This document shows positions 34,141-46,306 of a stretch of DNA of 64,000 nt, piece after piece. Location of the stretch: the NCBI GenBank assembly GCA_034509735.1, contig JACGWO010000001.1, positions 32,987,966 to 33,051,965 on the forward strand, given 5' to 3'. The number at the start of each line of letters is the position of its first letter. Within the stretch, counting starts at the first letter, position 1. This DNA is from Sesamum alatum (lineage: Eukaryota > Streptophyta > Magnoliopsida > Lamiales > Pedaliaceae). Below the pieces are notes generated by a model. It was not told where the DNA came from and searched no databases. It was given only the letters and a program-made list of their open reading frames with translations. A program made the position numbers and the translations under genes.

Positions 34141-34709
34141 GATGGCGCGTTGGTCCTTTGTCTCCATTGGGTCTTTCAACTTGATTTGTGAAGACAAGAG
34201 ATGAGAGGTAGAGATGGTTCCACCGGGCGCGCCAAAATTTGTGAATGCGAACTTTATCGTGTTTTTGAATTTATTGAAACAAGAAAATATACAAATGAAT
34301 TTTTTGAATTTTATTGAATATTTGTGGATACACATTCTCTATTTGTAACCTCTGATTCTTCACTTCAAGAACTTGATCTTTAATTTCTGCAATCTCGGAG
34401 ATGGAACTTGATGTTTTGATCTCCTTCGACGTTGGCTTCGATCTTTAAATAATGTTAATTCAGGGGTCTTTCGATTTATTCCCGGATTGAACGCTATAAA
34501 CTTGGAATATTTGACTTGGACTTGAATATTTTTTGGTTGATTTGAAACTTCGATCATCCACCAAGGTGGATTTGTGTCTTGATAACGTTAATTCGTAGGT
34601 CTTCCAACTTCTCGAATCAAACATTGAATTTGGATGATTTCCACGACGAACGCCTTGGTTTTGCCTTGAACGCCATGGATCTTTCTTGATTTGCGCCTTA
34701 GAGGATTCT
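34141..34709 (-). mobile_element. gypsy-like LTR 3' part with PBS-like site, minus orientation
   Basis: Aligns by eye with 42060-42640 in the same orientation. Read on the minus strand, the LTR ends ...TTCACA at 34240. It is followed by a PBS-like AATTTTGGCGCGCCCGGTGG (34238-34219) and then leader sequence. The copy is interrupted at 34709 by a copia solo LTR and continues at 36711-36850. Confidence 0.6.
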
Positions 34710-36710
34710 TGTTAGAATAGGTGACCATGTAAGCCAATTTTGGCAGCAATATGTAACCTATGTCTAGACAATTCTATGGTATTTGATAAAAAACATTTAT
34801 GAATAAAGAAGTGAAAATTCATATGGCAATACTTTGTTTACGTTCACTTATCTGCATTTACATTTCTGTTCACTACGCAAACAAAGCCCACGGACTGAGA
34901 AACGATTTCGGGGACTGGGACTACGCTTGGAGGTAGGTCCATGAAATCAGTCTTACCGAATCAGTCCGGAAATCTCCAAGTCAAGGAATCCCGAAAATGG
35001 GTACCGGGATTCCCTTTCAAACTTGCACTAAGCATCTGCTGTCGTATTTCATCGACGGGTGACGAAGGTCGTCTAAGCAGTGTTAGTGGGTCAGCGTGCT
35101 AGGAAGCAGCTGACTGAGGTGACTCGCGGGAACCGTCTTACGGAGGACCTTGAGTATGGTCAGCAAGGTATGACGTGTATTCCCGGTTCCAACGGTACAG
35201 GCCAAGTCCTTTGACTTGAGGAACTGCTGAGTTTACCTGTGCATCAGGTCTGTATCTTAGATATGGTGAGAGATTGCCAAAATACTCTTGAGTAGTCATA
35301 AGCCATGTTTAGTGCAGCTCGGGTGTACAAAGTGACAGTAGTTTCCAAGAAAGGATCTGTCTCCTGTCAAAAGGTGTTGACAGTTGAGTCTCATGTATGC
35401 TCTGTGTCTTGTCCCTGAAATCTGTGGCCACAGTAACTGAACAGAAGGGAAAGGTTTCCCTTGCGGCGTTTAGTAAGGACAGACCGACACTTAGGTCCAA
35501 AATGGGTACCTGCTTTTTCCGTACCCTAGACTCTAAGTGATGAGACCGAAGACAGAAGGACAAGTGTACTGTTAGAGCCTAAATGTTCATCCCCAAATAT
35601 TTCACCTAGTCTCTAGTGCCATGGACCGTTGCTAGATGGCCACCCATGGTAACGGACGGATTCTAGGAATCCGACCAAGTCTAGCTGAATGGTGAACCTA
35701 AAGAGTCACACACACTATCCACACACACTTAGTATTTAATTTGGAATTAAATATTGGAGTAAAGGAATGATTAAATTAGATTTAATCGGGTCCTATATTT
35801 TCTTGGAGAAATTAATTCCTTCTATTTGATAAAGGGAATTAAATTAATAAATAGGATTTATTAAAAGGGTTGATTTAATAGGCTTAGAATAAATAATAAT
35901 ATTTATTTATTATATTATATTTATTCTTTTAGCCTTTTGGAATATTTAATAGGATTTAAATATTCCATTAAATTAAAATCAACGGTTGAGATGAAAAGGG
36001 GAGATGGAAGGCTAGGATTCGTTTGACTAGGTCAAACACTAGTTTGACTAGGACTTTGACTAGGTCAAAATCCTAGTCAAATTAGGTTACTTAGAATTTG
36101 AGTTTAAAGAGGATTAAACTCTTCCTCTATATAAACCTCTAGCTTCCAACATTTGTAGGATTGATGATTCTTGAAAACACACACAACACACACTCTCCCC
36201 TTCTCCTATCTCTCGTCCGCCCCCTCTCTCTCCTCCAAGAAAATATTTCTTAGTTCTTTTTGTTCTTAGAACATTAAGAACTTAGACGAACCGATACCGT
36301 TAATTGATAACATGTTATCGATTCGTCCACTCCAAAATTTATACACTTGTTCGTTGCTAGCATGACGTGCAAGATACGTGGGTGGATCGTGTGTCACGAT
36401 TTGGAGGATCTCAAGAACGAGGTCTTGGTGCAAAACGGGGAACAACGCGAGTAGCAGTTGAAGACGAAAACGACAACGGGTAGATCTCGTTTAAGATTTT
36501 CGTCCCTCTTTAATTTTCAACTCTATGGCCTCCATGATTTCTTTATTAGTTTTATAATCATGAGATACACCGAACGCCCGGGAACCTCAAGGGTACACCC
36601 CTTGAGCGTGTTCTTTTAAATTAAAAGCATGCCTTTTATTTTTGTATGTATATTTTTTACCTCGCTTCCGCATTCGCGCAATTCCCGGGACGATCCACCG
36701 ATTTCTTTCA
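34710..36710 (+). mobile_element. solo copia LTR with perfect ATTCT target duplication
   Basis: A 2,001-bp LTR, TGTTAGAATAGGTGACC to TTTCTTTCA, flanked by ATTCT at 34705-34709 and 36711-36715. It has a TATA box (TCTATATAAACC) near 36126 and CA-rich downstream sequence. There is no PBS or internal region. It splits the gypsy-like LTR. Confidence 0.92.
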
Positions 36711-36850
36711 ATTCTGAGACTCTCTTGCTTGTGTCTTCACTTGTATCTTCAATTCGTTGTTGTCTTGCGCCTTAAGTTGTGTGTCTTCACTTGTCTTCTT
36801 GTCTCTGGGCTTCTTTCTTCACTTGTCTTCTTGTCTCTAGGATTGTTTCT
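36711..36850 (-). mobile_element. gypsy-like LTR continuation after the solo LTR
   Basis: GAGACTCTCTTGCTTGTGTC at 36716 matches 42634 (GAGACTCTCTTGCTTGTATC). It is followed by a run of TCTTCACTTGTCTTCTTG-like repeats with no counterpart there. The end is uncertain. Confidence 0.5.
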
Positions 36851-36904
36851 TCACTTGCCTCCTAAGTTGTGTCTGGTTGAAGCCCTTAGATCAATTATAC
36901 TACG

Positions 36905-39040
36905 GGGTTGGCTCGCGCATATGATGGCGACCATAAAATCAACCTCTATGGTTTGATCTAAAATATTCCAAGTCGATGAATCGGTCGAGACAGGGCATCG
37001 ACCATTCCTTAAAGACTTGCACTAAGTGATGCGTTCATATGATGAATGCCGAGTTTCATAGACAGAGATGTATGACGTCTGTGCACTTTAGTGGGTGCTT
37101 GATAAAGAGTTATCAAGTTCACTGAATTGACTCGTAGGAGTTGTCATATAGAAGCTCTATATGGCATGATCGGTATGACTAGAACTCCTAGGCTACGATA
37201 GTGCACTAACTAGTCCTTGGAGAGGTTGCACAGTAACCTTGTGCATAGGACGGCTATGACTTGATCATGTACAATGTGGTCTCAGGTTTCATCCTGGATC
37301 ACTATACGGTCATGTTTCAGACATAGTTGAAGCATGCATGGAGGTTGGTGAGTTCCAAGATAGGATCTGTTACTTATCATGAGATGATAACGAACCTCCT
37401 ATATTCTCTACATTATGCGTTCCTCGAAGCCCATGGCCATGGCTATTGATCAAATAGGAGAAAGGGTTTTTCCTATATTGATAAATTGGAAGCATAACAT
37501 GAAGAGTTGAATAATAGACATCAAAGTCGATAATGGGAATCGGTAACTAATTCCATGCCCTAGACTTTGATCGGGAGGTTAGTAGCGGAGGGACCGTATC
37601 TGCATGGTACGCGTAGCTCACAGGTTCACGCAATAATTCACCTATTCTCTAGTGCCATGGACCATTGCTAGATGGCCACCCATGGTGACAGGTACCCTCC
37701 AATTAAGGAGTTAATTGAGGGTGATTAATTATGATAAAATCTAATTAATCTAATGCAAGTAAGTTGCTAATTAAATTATATATATGATACAAGCCCAAGT
37801 CTAGCTGAATAGTGAACCTAAAGGGTCACACACAAATCCATGATGGAATTATTGGAACTAATTTGTAGAATTAATTATGGAGAATAAATCAATTAATTTA
37901 AGGATTTAAATTAATTTATTGAAATGATTTATGAAATCATTTGATGGGAATATTAAATAATATGATTATTTAATTTGGAGTCTAAATTCACAAGCATTAA
38001 TTTGATTAATTAAGACTTGTGATAGATTAATTAAGATGAATCTATTTGAGCTTGAAAATCAATTAATTAGACTAATTGATTTGGGCTTATATTTAATTAA
38101 GGAATTAAATATCATGGGCTAAATAATTAATTGGGAATTAATTGAAATTGGACTTAGTCCAATTGAAAATTAAAATAAAGCCCAAGACCTTAGCCCAAGC
38201 CCACAAGACAAGATTCATTGAACATAGACATAACTTGTTTTCATCTTTAGATGAAGAAGAAAATACGAGTCATGCTAAAGCTTGTCTATAAAGAAGACAA
38301 GTGTAAAAGAAGAAAATATGAGCCATGCTAAAGCTTGTCTATAAAGAAGACAAGTGTAAAAGGAGAAAAGATGAGTCATGCTAGAACTTGTCTATGAAGA
38401 AGACAAGTGTTCTAAGAGCAAGACAAAAGGTCTTGTCTACATTCATTGTAACTAGTGCAAAGGAATGCCTATAAAAAGTGGTACAAAGCAAGAGATTAAC
38501 ATACCATCTTTCTACATACAAAGATACAAAAACTCTTGCTTTTCTTTTACTCTCTAGCTCTTAGACTTTCTCTCCTTCAAAGCTAGAAAGTCTAGCTTTC
38601 ACTTTAGCCTTGGTCTTAAGTTCATTTCTCATCTCCAAAAGAGAAGAATTCCTTTGATTTCTCCATAGATCAATAGTTGATCTACCATAATCCTCCAATA
38701 CCTACTAGCATAGGTTTGAGGGTGATTCCATCGTAGGTGGTCTGGACTAACTTTAGAGGGAAGACACTTGTGTTCCTATCATGAACAACAATTAAAGGCG
38801 CTTCTGTTTTGACGTTCCACCAACTTTAAGGTAAGGTTGTTCTTGAGAAAGTTCAAGTAATCAACATCAACCGGAGAGCAAGAAAGGTTAATTTCTCTTA
38901 ACCATTCAATTGACATCGTTTTATGCATGAGATCCACATCGTAATAGCAACGAGACGGGCGATTTGATCGCTAATTATAATATTATTTTATAATTAAAAT
39001 CTTAATTTCCGCTGCGTTTAACGTCTGGGGCTTATACGAA
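36905..39040 (+). mobile_element. diverged copia LTR, 5' truncated
   Basis: Carries the family landmarks in order: GACTTGCACTAAG near 37014, CTCTAGTGCCATGGACC near 37650, GCCACCCATGG near 37674, AAGTCTAGCTGAATAGTGAA near 37798. It lacks the TGTTAGAATAGGTGACC start and about 200 bases after it. It holds a 53-bp tandem repeat at 38258-38412. The 3' end near TTCCGCTGCG (39008) is not exactly defined. Confidence 0.65.
38258..38412 (+). repeat. 53-bp tandem repeat, three copies
   Basis: The word CATGCTA recurs at 38271, 38324 and 38377, each followed by a CTTGTCTATAAAGAAGACAA-type block. It lies inside the truncated LTR upstream of its TATA-like region, so it could be a U3 enhancer-type repeat. 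Confidence 0.85.
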
Positions 39041-39127
39041 GCTAAGAGACTGAACTTGAAAACATATCTCAAGCTGCCTACGTACCTCGTTGGAGGAAGT
39101 CATAACATAGTTCACTTGATTTTTGTT

Positions 39128-39766
39128 GATAGTTTATTCTCATATCAAAGAGTTCTTGAACTTGAATTTGTAGATAGTTTATATCATATCGAGGAGTTTT
39201 CCAACTTGAATTTGTAGATAGTTTATACTCATATCGAGGAGTTTTTCAAGTAAGCATGTAGATAGTTTATACTCATATCAATGAACTTTAATTTAAATTT
39301 GTAAATAGTTTATACTCATATCAAAGAGTCTTCAACTTGAATTTGTAGATAGTTTATACTCGTATCGATGAGTTTTTGAAGTTAATTTATAGATAGTTTA
39401 TACTCGTATTAAGGAGTTCTTCAACTTGAATTTGTAGATAGTTTTATACTCATATCAAATAGTTCTTCAAGTAAATTTATAGATAGTTTATACTTATATC
39501 AAGGAGTTCTTGAAGTAAATTTATAGATAGTTTATACAAGTATCAAGGAGTTCTTCAACTTGAATTTGTAGATAGTTTATACTTATATTAAGGAGTTCTT
39601 CAAGTAAATTTGTAGATAGTTTATAATCATATCAAGGAGTTCTTCAAGTAAATTTATAAATAGTTTATACTCGTATCAAGGAGCACTGGGATTTATTTTT
39701 AGAAGGCATTAGATATTGTATGCTCATATCTAGAAGCACTTGGAATTATTTTTTGAAAAACATTAT
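39128..39766 (+). repeat. tandem array, about 44-bp unit, about 13 copies
   Basis: The phrase TAGATAGTTTATACTCATAT followed by CAAGGAGTTCTT recurs about 13 times with variation. More diverged units continue at 41774-41890, beyond the inserted solo LTR. Read with the PBS-like site at 42166, the array lies in the minus-strand leader of the gypsy-like element. Confidence 0.85.
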
Positions 39767-41768
39767 TGTTAGAATAGATGACCATGTAGCCAATCTTGGT
39801 AGGCGAATTGTAACCTATGTCTGAACGATTTCGAGGTTTTAATAAATCATTAATGAATAAGAAGTGAAATTCATTTGGCATTTACTTTATTTGCGTTCAC
39901 TTTATCTGCTTTATATATTTGTTCACTACGCAAACAAAGCCCACAGACTGAAAACATATTTCGAGGACTGGGACTACGCTTGGAGGTAGGTTCATGAAAT
40001 CAGTTCCGCCGAATCAGTTCGAAAATCTCCAAGTCAAGGAATTTCAAAAGTGGGTACCGAGATTCCCCTTGAGACTTGCACTAAGCATCTGCTGTCGTAT
40101 TTCATTGACGGGTGACGAAGGTCGTCTAAGCAGTGTTAGTGGGTTGGCCTGCTAGGTAGCAGCTGACTGAGGTGACTCGCGGGAACCGTCTTACGGAGGA
40201 CCTTGAGTAGGGTCAGTTAGGTATGACGTGTGTTCCCGGTTCCAACTGTACAAGTCAAGTCCTTTGACTTGAGGAACTGCTGAGTTTACCTGTACATCAG
40301 GGCTGTATCTTAGATATGGTGAGAGATTGCCAAGATGTGCTTGAGTAGTCATAAGCCATATCTAGTGCAGCTCCGGTGTACAGAGTGACAGTTTCCAGGA
40401 AAGGATCTGTCTCCTGTCAAAAGATATTGACAGTTGTGTCTCACAAATGCTCTGTGTCTTGTCCCTAAAATCTGTGGCCACAGTAACTGAACAGAAGGGA
40501 AGGTTTCCCTTGCAGCGTTTAGTAAAGGACAGACTGACACTTAGGTCTAAAATGGGTACCTGCATTTTCCGTGCCCTAGACCCTAAGTGGTGAGACTGTA
40601 GACGGAAGGATAGCTGTACTGTAGAGCCTAAATGTTCATCCTCGTATATTCACCTAGTCTCTAGTGCCATGGACCATTGCTCGATGGCCACCCATGGTAA
40701 CGGGCGGATTCTAGGAATCCAACCAAGTCTAGCTGAAGGTGAACCTAAAGACTCAACACAATCCGCACACATAAAGTATTTAATTTAGAATTAAATATTT
40801 GGAGAAATGGAATGATTAAATTAGATTTAATCGGGTCCTTTATTTTCTTGGAAGAATTAATTCCTTTTATTGGATAAAAGGGATTTATCTAATAAATTAG
40901 ATTTATTAGAAAATTAATTTAATGGGCTTACAATAAATATTTAAATTTAATATATTTATTTATTGCCCTTGGAATATTTAAATAGGATTTAAATATTCCA
41001 TTAAATTAAAATGGATGGTTGAGATTAAATGGAGAGATGGATGGCTAAGATTTATTTGACTAGGTCAAAGAGCTACTTTGACTAGGACTTTGACTAGGTC
41101 AAAAATCCTAGTCAAATTAGTCTTCCAAAGAGTTGCAGTTTGAAGAGGAAAGGATTTCTCCTCTATATATATTCCTAGCCCTTCACTTATGCAAAGATGA
41201 TGATTCTTGACACACACACACACACACTAAAACTCGTGTGCTCTCTCCCTACATCTCGTCCGCCTCTCTCTCTTCCTCTCTCCAAGAAATTGTTTCTTGT
41301 TCTTTTGTTTTTTCAACAATTGAACATAGGAGGATTGATCTCGTTAAATTAATAACGTGTGATTGATCCGTCCTCTCCAATAAAATACTTGTTCGTTCGC
41401 TAGCACGAAGTACAAGATACGTGGGCGGAATGCGTGTCACGAATTAGAGGGTCTCCCATACGAGATCTTGGAGCAAATTGGGGAACAACGCGAGTACCGG
41501 TTAGAAGAGGAAAACGACGAATCGGTAGGTTTCCGGTTTATGTTTTCGTCTTCTTTATTTATGAATCCTATGGCCTCCATGATTGCTATGTATGTTCTTT
41601 TAATTCATGAGATATACCGAACACCCCGGAATTTCAAGAGCACACCCCTTAAACGTGTTTTATTTTAATACGTATTATGCATGTATAAATTTTTGTTATT
41701 TAAATTATACCGCGCTTCTGCATTCGCGCTATTCCCGGGACGATCCACACGCCTACCATAGGCTTTCA
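39767..41768 (+). mobile_element. solo copia LTR with perfect ATTAT target duplication
   Basis: A 2,002-bp LTR, TGTTAGAATAGATGACC to GGCTTTCA, flanked by ATTAT at 39762-39766 and 41769-41773. TATA-like CTATATATATTCC lies near 41162 and a CA microsatellite near 41210. There is no internal region. It interrupts the tandem array. It is close in sequence to the LTRs at 34710 and 5045. Confidence 0.92.
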
Positions 41769-42166
41769 ATTATATAGTTTATGCTCACATCGAGGAACAT
41801 TGAGATTTATTTTTCGAAGACATTAGATATTTTATGCTCATATCTAGGAGCACTATTAACAGTTTACACTCTTATCAAGGAGCGAATAAAAGTTTTCAAT
41901 ATGATTTGGCATCTTCATTTTCTTCACCGGCAATAGTTGGCAACGACTTGCCCCCAATTTGAATGGATGGAGTTGAGTGAAAACATGAAACACCAACTTT
42001 GTTTGCCCGCACTTGAATATTTCTCAAAAGTTGACTTGACTTTATCCAAATGATTTAGGACTTGTGAAGATGGGTGATGGTCCTTTATCTCCATTGGGTC
42101 TTCAAACTTGATTTGTGAAGAAAAGAAATGAGAGGTAGAGATGGTCCCATTGGGTGTCCCAAAATT
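41769..42166 (-). mobile_element. gypsy-like leader and PBS-like site
   Basis: Diverged tandem units (41774-41890), then leader sequence shared with 34141-34238. The PBS-like region next to the LTR end reads AATTTTGGGACACCCAATGG on the minus strand. It is a diverged version of the site at 34219-34238. I cannot assign the tRNA. Confidence 0.5.
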
Positions 42167-44754
42167 TGTAAATGCAAATTTACGTGTTCCTAAATTTATT
42201 GAAACTAAAATATTTCAAACGAATTTCTTGAATTTGATTGAATATTTTTGGGTACAAAATTTCTATTTGGAACCTCTAATTCTTCACTTCAAGAACGTGA
42301 TCTTTAATTTCGGCAAGTTTGGAGGTGGAACTTGACGTTTTGATCTCTTTCGACGTTGACTATGATCTTTAAATAATGTTAATTCAGGGGTCTTCGGACT
42401 TATTCTCAGATTGGACGCTAAACTTGAAATATTTGACTTGGACTTGAATGTCTTCTGTTGGATTTGAAATTTCGATCTTCCACTTAGGTGGATTTGTGTC
42501 TTGATAATGTTAATTCGTGGGTGTTCCGACTTCTTCTCGAACCAACCATTGAATTTGAATGATTTCCGCGACGGACACCTTGATTTTTGCCTTGGACGCC
42601 GTGGATCTTCCTTGATTTGCGCTTGAGAAAATTTTGAGACTCTCTTGCTTGTATCTTCATCTGTGTCCTGAATGAGTTTCAAGGACCCCTTTATATAGGT
42701 GTCAAAGAGATGGAGTTGTGATGAACTTGAACACCTTTTGTATTATCTTTTTATAATTTAATTAAAAAACATAAATATATTAAATATTTAGGATGACATC
42801 TATATATAATAAAACAGAATCATTGAGACTATCCACCTAAGCGCCACGTATGCGTAGACGTGGACAACCTCAATTATATATTTTGCCAAATTGAATATAA
42901 CATATTTTTTAGATTACTATTAAAAAAATTTAGTATTCATCCAAAATAGATCTAAATTAATTATCTAATAACTATTTTTTGATAAAAAAAATTAAAAATA
43001 TTGAATTTACGAAAAATAATCTAATCAATATCATCTAACAAGTTTTTTAAATAAAGAATAAGAAAATATTAATATTTACACAAAACAGTCTAATCAATAT
43101 TATTATTATTTTTATCTTTTTTTAAGTATATAACCACATGTACATTCAATATCTATTTTGATTAGATATTAAATATAATCAATGAAAAAATCAAATTTAT
43201 TTCTAAAAATTCAATATTGAGACTACAAAATTTATTTCTATGTATTTTTAATTTATATTCTATAAATCAATTTAATTCTAAGTTAAATATATTTAGTACA
43301 AAAACCATGAAAATATGATACATACACTAATAAGTTTCTATATATATATGTACTAGGCGAGTGTGCATTGGAAGATTGAATAAGTCAAAGATACCGGCTA
43401 CAAATATTCATGTTTACACACGAGGACAAATGTAATACTTTGACATTTACAAAAATTATGATAAGAGATAGGTCATTCAAGTGAAATCATCGATGAAAAA
43501 GCTGGACATTAAAAAGTTTCTCAATAATAGACTATTGAAATATTTCTACACTTACATTTATCAAATGTAAAGGATAACTTATACAAAGAAGCCTTGAATC
43601 GTTCATTTTTTTAATCATTATTTTTAGTGTTTCATGTTTCTTTTGATAATATATGCTTTTTCTTTGTTTATTTATTGAATATTTACACATCCAACAACAG
43701 GTTCCAAGTTTGGGGATTTAATAAATTATCGATAAGTTGAGAGCGAAGGAAACTCGACTCTTCCATCTACGCAAATGAGGGTGAAAGACTAGGAAAATAT
43801 TCAATAAATTATTAGAAAATCTATTTATTTGTTCAGTTTTTTCACTATTTATGATGAATTTCAAATGTAATAGCAGTTTAGCAAATTTAGGTTTGTTTGT
43901 TTCTTAATTATTGTAGGTTAAGCTTAATCTTTGTCCATTTTTTAATAATTTTAGGCTAAGTTTAATTTCACTAATATTTTCAAATTGCACAAATTCAAAC
44001 TATACTTTAGCAAATCTACTTTTATGCTTTAAATATAAAATCAAATAATAACTAGATAAATTATAATCCCTTTCAAAAAAAGAAAAGAAAAAAACTAGAT
44101 AAACTATAATCAAATAAATAATTGAAAATCAAATCAATCTCTCCTCACAAGCAATAAATACTTACATGCTTAAAATAAAATATAGTTGGTTTTTATGGCA
44201 TGAACTTCATCATTTTAATAACTAATTAATGTTGGTTTCTTGGTTAAAAGAGCATAACTTGTCGCAGGGGTGAGTCAGTTCTTATTATTTGCACCCATTG
44301 AAGTAGGAATGGAATAGAAAATTAAAGGAGTATATGTTATTATGAATAAACTATGGGTTATATCCATTTTACCTCCCTATGATATGAACAATGTTTAAAA
44401 AACTCCCCGTAAAAAAAAAATTACCAAAAAAACCTCCTTGTGTTCCTCAAAATTAATCAAAAAAGCCCCTGCACGCGATGTGTGTAATACACGCGCCATT
44501 TTGTACTTTTTTTATTTTTAATTATAAAATTACAATTATACCCTGATTTAAACACCGTTGGATCTTGATTAATATAGTTTGATGGTTCAAATTTTACCAT
44601 TTTACATTTACGGTCCATATTTGATCTCTTAAATCTACGATCCAAATTTCATCAACACAATCAATGGTCCAAATTTCATCTCATATATTCTTTTTATATA
44701 TAATAAAATTATAAAAATAGAAAAAATTATACAAAATAAAAAATTACAAAAAAT

Positions 44755-45020
44755 CAAACCAACCCCCCCAGCTGGTTATCGTCTTCTTCCCCACAATCCC
44801 CCCCCCCCCCGGCCCTACCCAACCCTGGCCAACTTCCACTGTCTTCTTCCCCACTCTCTCCCCCCCAAGCCGCCCAGTCGACTTCTTTCCCCACTCCCGC
44901 ACGGCCGCCAAGTCGTTCTGCCCCGTCGGCCCACCCACCCCAACAGCTTCTCCTCCGTTCCAGGAGCTCCCCCATCGTCCCCACCCAAGCTACCGTCCTG
45001 TCTCGCCTCCCCCGGTCATC
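44755..45020. other. C-rich segment inside the MULE-like element
   Basis: About 265 bp that is strongly C-rich on the plus strand (with a run of about 12 C residues near 44800), in otherwise AT-rich DNA. Short open frames are Pro/Ser- or Gly-rich. It could be a captured gene fragment, as in Pack-MULEs, or simple expansion. The G-rich minus strand could form quadruplexes. Confidence 0.5.
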
Positions 45021-45021
45021 T

Positions 45022-45024
45022 CTC

Positions 45025-45074
<50 letters not shown>
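45022..45074. repeat. (CT)n then (AT)n microsatellite
   Basis: About ten CT units run directly into about thirteen TA units, within the MULE-like element. Confidence 0.95.
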
Positions 45075-45078
<4 letters not shown>

Positions 45079-46306
45079 TGTATATATCTATATATTACAA
45101 CATATTTATTATATATTTATATTTAATATTCATATTATACTAAATACTAAAACATATAAAAATATGTATATATGTGTACATATAAATAATATATAAGAAT
45201 CATACATCTCAACCGTTGATTTAAAATCATGTAGATCTGACCATTGATTTATAGGCGAAAAATGAGAAAAAATCGCATTTCAGGCGCGTGAATCTCACTG
45301 CAAGTTTTAGGGGATTTTTTGCTTCTTTTTTGATATCACTGGGAAGTTTTTTGGTAATTTTTTTTTTTCATAGGGTCTTTTTGAACATTTTGTATATCAC
45401 AGGGAGGTAAAATGGATTTAACCCAATAAACTATATTTGGATGTTGGTGTCAAGAGCTCATACTTAAAGTAAGAATTATTGATGAATAAAATGAAGCACA
45501 ACATAAATTATCGTTGAGAAAATCTAGGATATGTCTTTATCTGTAGCCAATGAGATGTCAATTAAGTAGCTCATATCAAGGTATTGACCCTCATAGAAGA
45601 TCAAATGTATAAAATGAACCGCGGCTATACTCCATCAACAATACTATAACATAAGCAATTTATGCTCAAAGCGATTAAAAACATATAAGAATCTATGATT
45701 GTATGCCTATTTTTCTAATAATTAATGATAACTCATTCAATTCAAGAAAACTTATATTTTATATAAGTTTTATTAGAACTTATATACAGAGGTAGATAAT
45801 TTTTGTTCAATTTTATAAGTATATATTTTTGAATATTTATTATTATAGTCACGATTTAAATTGAAAAAATTTTCTGTGCCTTGGCACGGGTTTTGTACTA
45901 GTGATTGGTTAATTTTGACATTATCTCTTTAGTAACTGTATTTTCTAAAGAGATAAATATCAAATTATTTGTCTTGAGTTGATTGGAGTGTAGATGCAGT
46001 TGTTCCACATGGCGCCGTCTGTGACTTGAACCTTTGACTGCAAAACATAATTTGAGTGGCTGGAACACTTCAATTTGATACGTATCAATCGTTGATTTAA
46101 TGATAAAATATGTATTAAAACATCAATTAATTAATTATTTACACATGAAATTAATTTAGTAATTGCAAAATCTAAATAAAAAAATATTATAATGGATATT
46201 TTATATATTATTTGACATCTATCGTCATTTAATTGATCGAAAGGTTAATGTGTCTACGCATGTCAAACTGTACATATAGCTTCTATCTTGTTTGTGGTTA
46301 GACTAA

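Larger units (their letters stand above)
44355..45424. mobile_element. MULE-like element with 10-bp target duplication, inside the Helitron
   Basis: Inverted ends GGGTTATATCCATTTTACCT and ...ATGGATTTAACCC pair over about 80 bases (also AATTACCAAAAAA and its complement). The element is flanked by AATAAACTAT on both sides (44345-44354 and 45425-45434), the 9-11-bp size typical of Mutator-like elements. The interior has a C-rich segment (44755-45020) and then CT and TA repeats. No transposase. Confidence 0.8.
42799..45901 (+). mobile_element. Helitron, about 3.1 kb, non-autonomous
   Basis: The 5' end is TCTATATATAATAAAAC after an A. The 3' end is a hairpin (GTGCC-TT-GGCAC) followed by GGGTTTTGTACTAG and then a T. 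This matches the Helitron rule (A|TC...CTAG|T, no target duplication). The flanks join to ATGACA|TGATTGG, and the uninterrupted version exists in the related LTR copy at 33611-33627 on the other strand. No Rep/helicase coding region is visible. A MULE-like element lies inside (44355-45424). Confidence 0.85.
42167..46080 (-). mobile_element. gypsy-like LTR interrupted by a Helitron
   Basis: Left part 42167-42798 and right part 45902-46080 form one LTR of roughly 0.8 kb once the Helitron is removed. On the minus strand it has a TATA box (CTATATAAAGG) near 42695, followed by repeated GAATTAACATTAT phrases, as in the copy at 33438. The 3' end is at 42167 (TG on the plus strand). The outer end near 46080 is approximate. 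Confidence 0.6.

Noticed and set aside
39128..39766. CRISPR-like array
   Set aside because: The units are diverged, contiguous tandem repeats without unique spacers, in a eukaryotic retroelement leader.
46011..46026. TGGCGCCGTCTGTG as a plus-strand gypsy primer binding site
   Set aside because: The same place in the related LTR copy (near 33497) is inside the LTR and diverged, and no LTR ends just before it. Chance resemblance is more likely.
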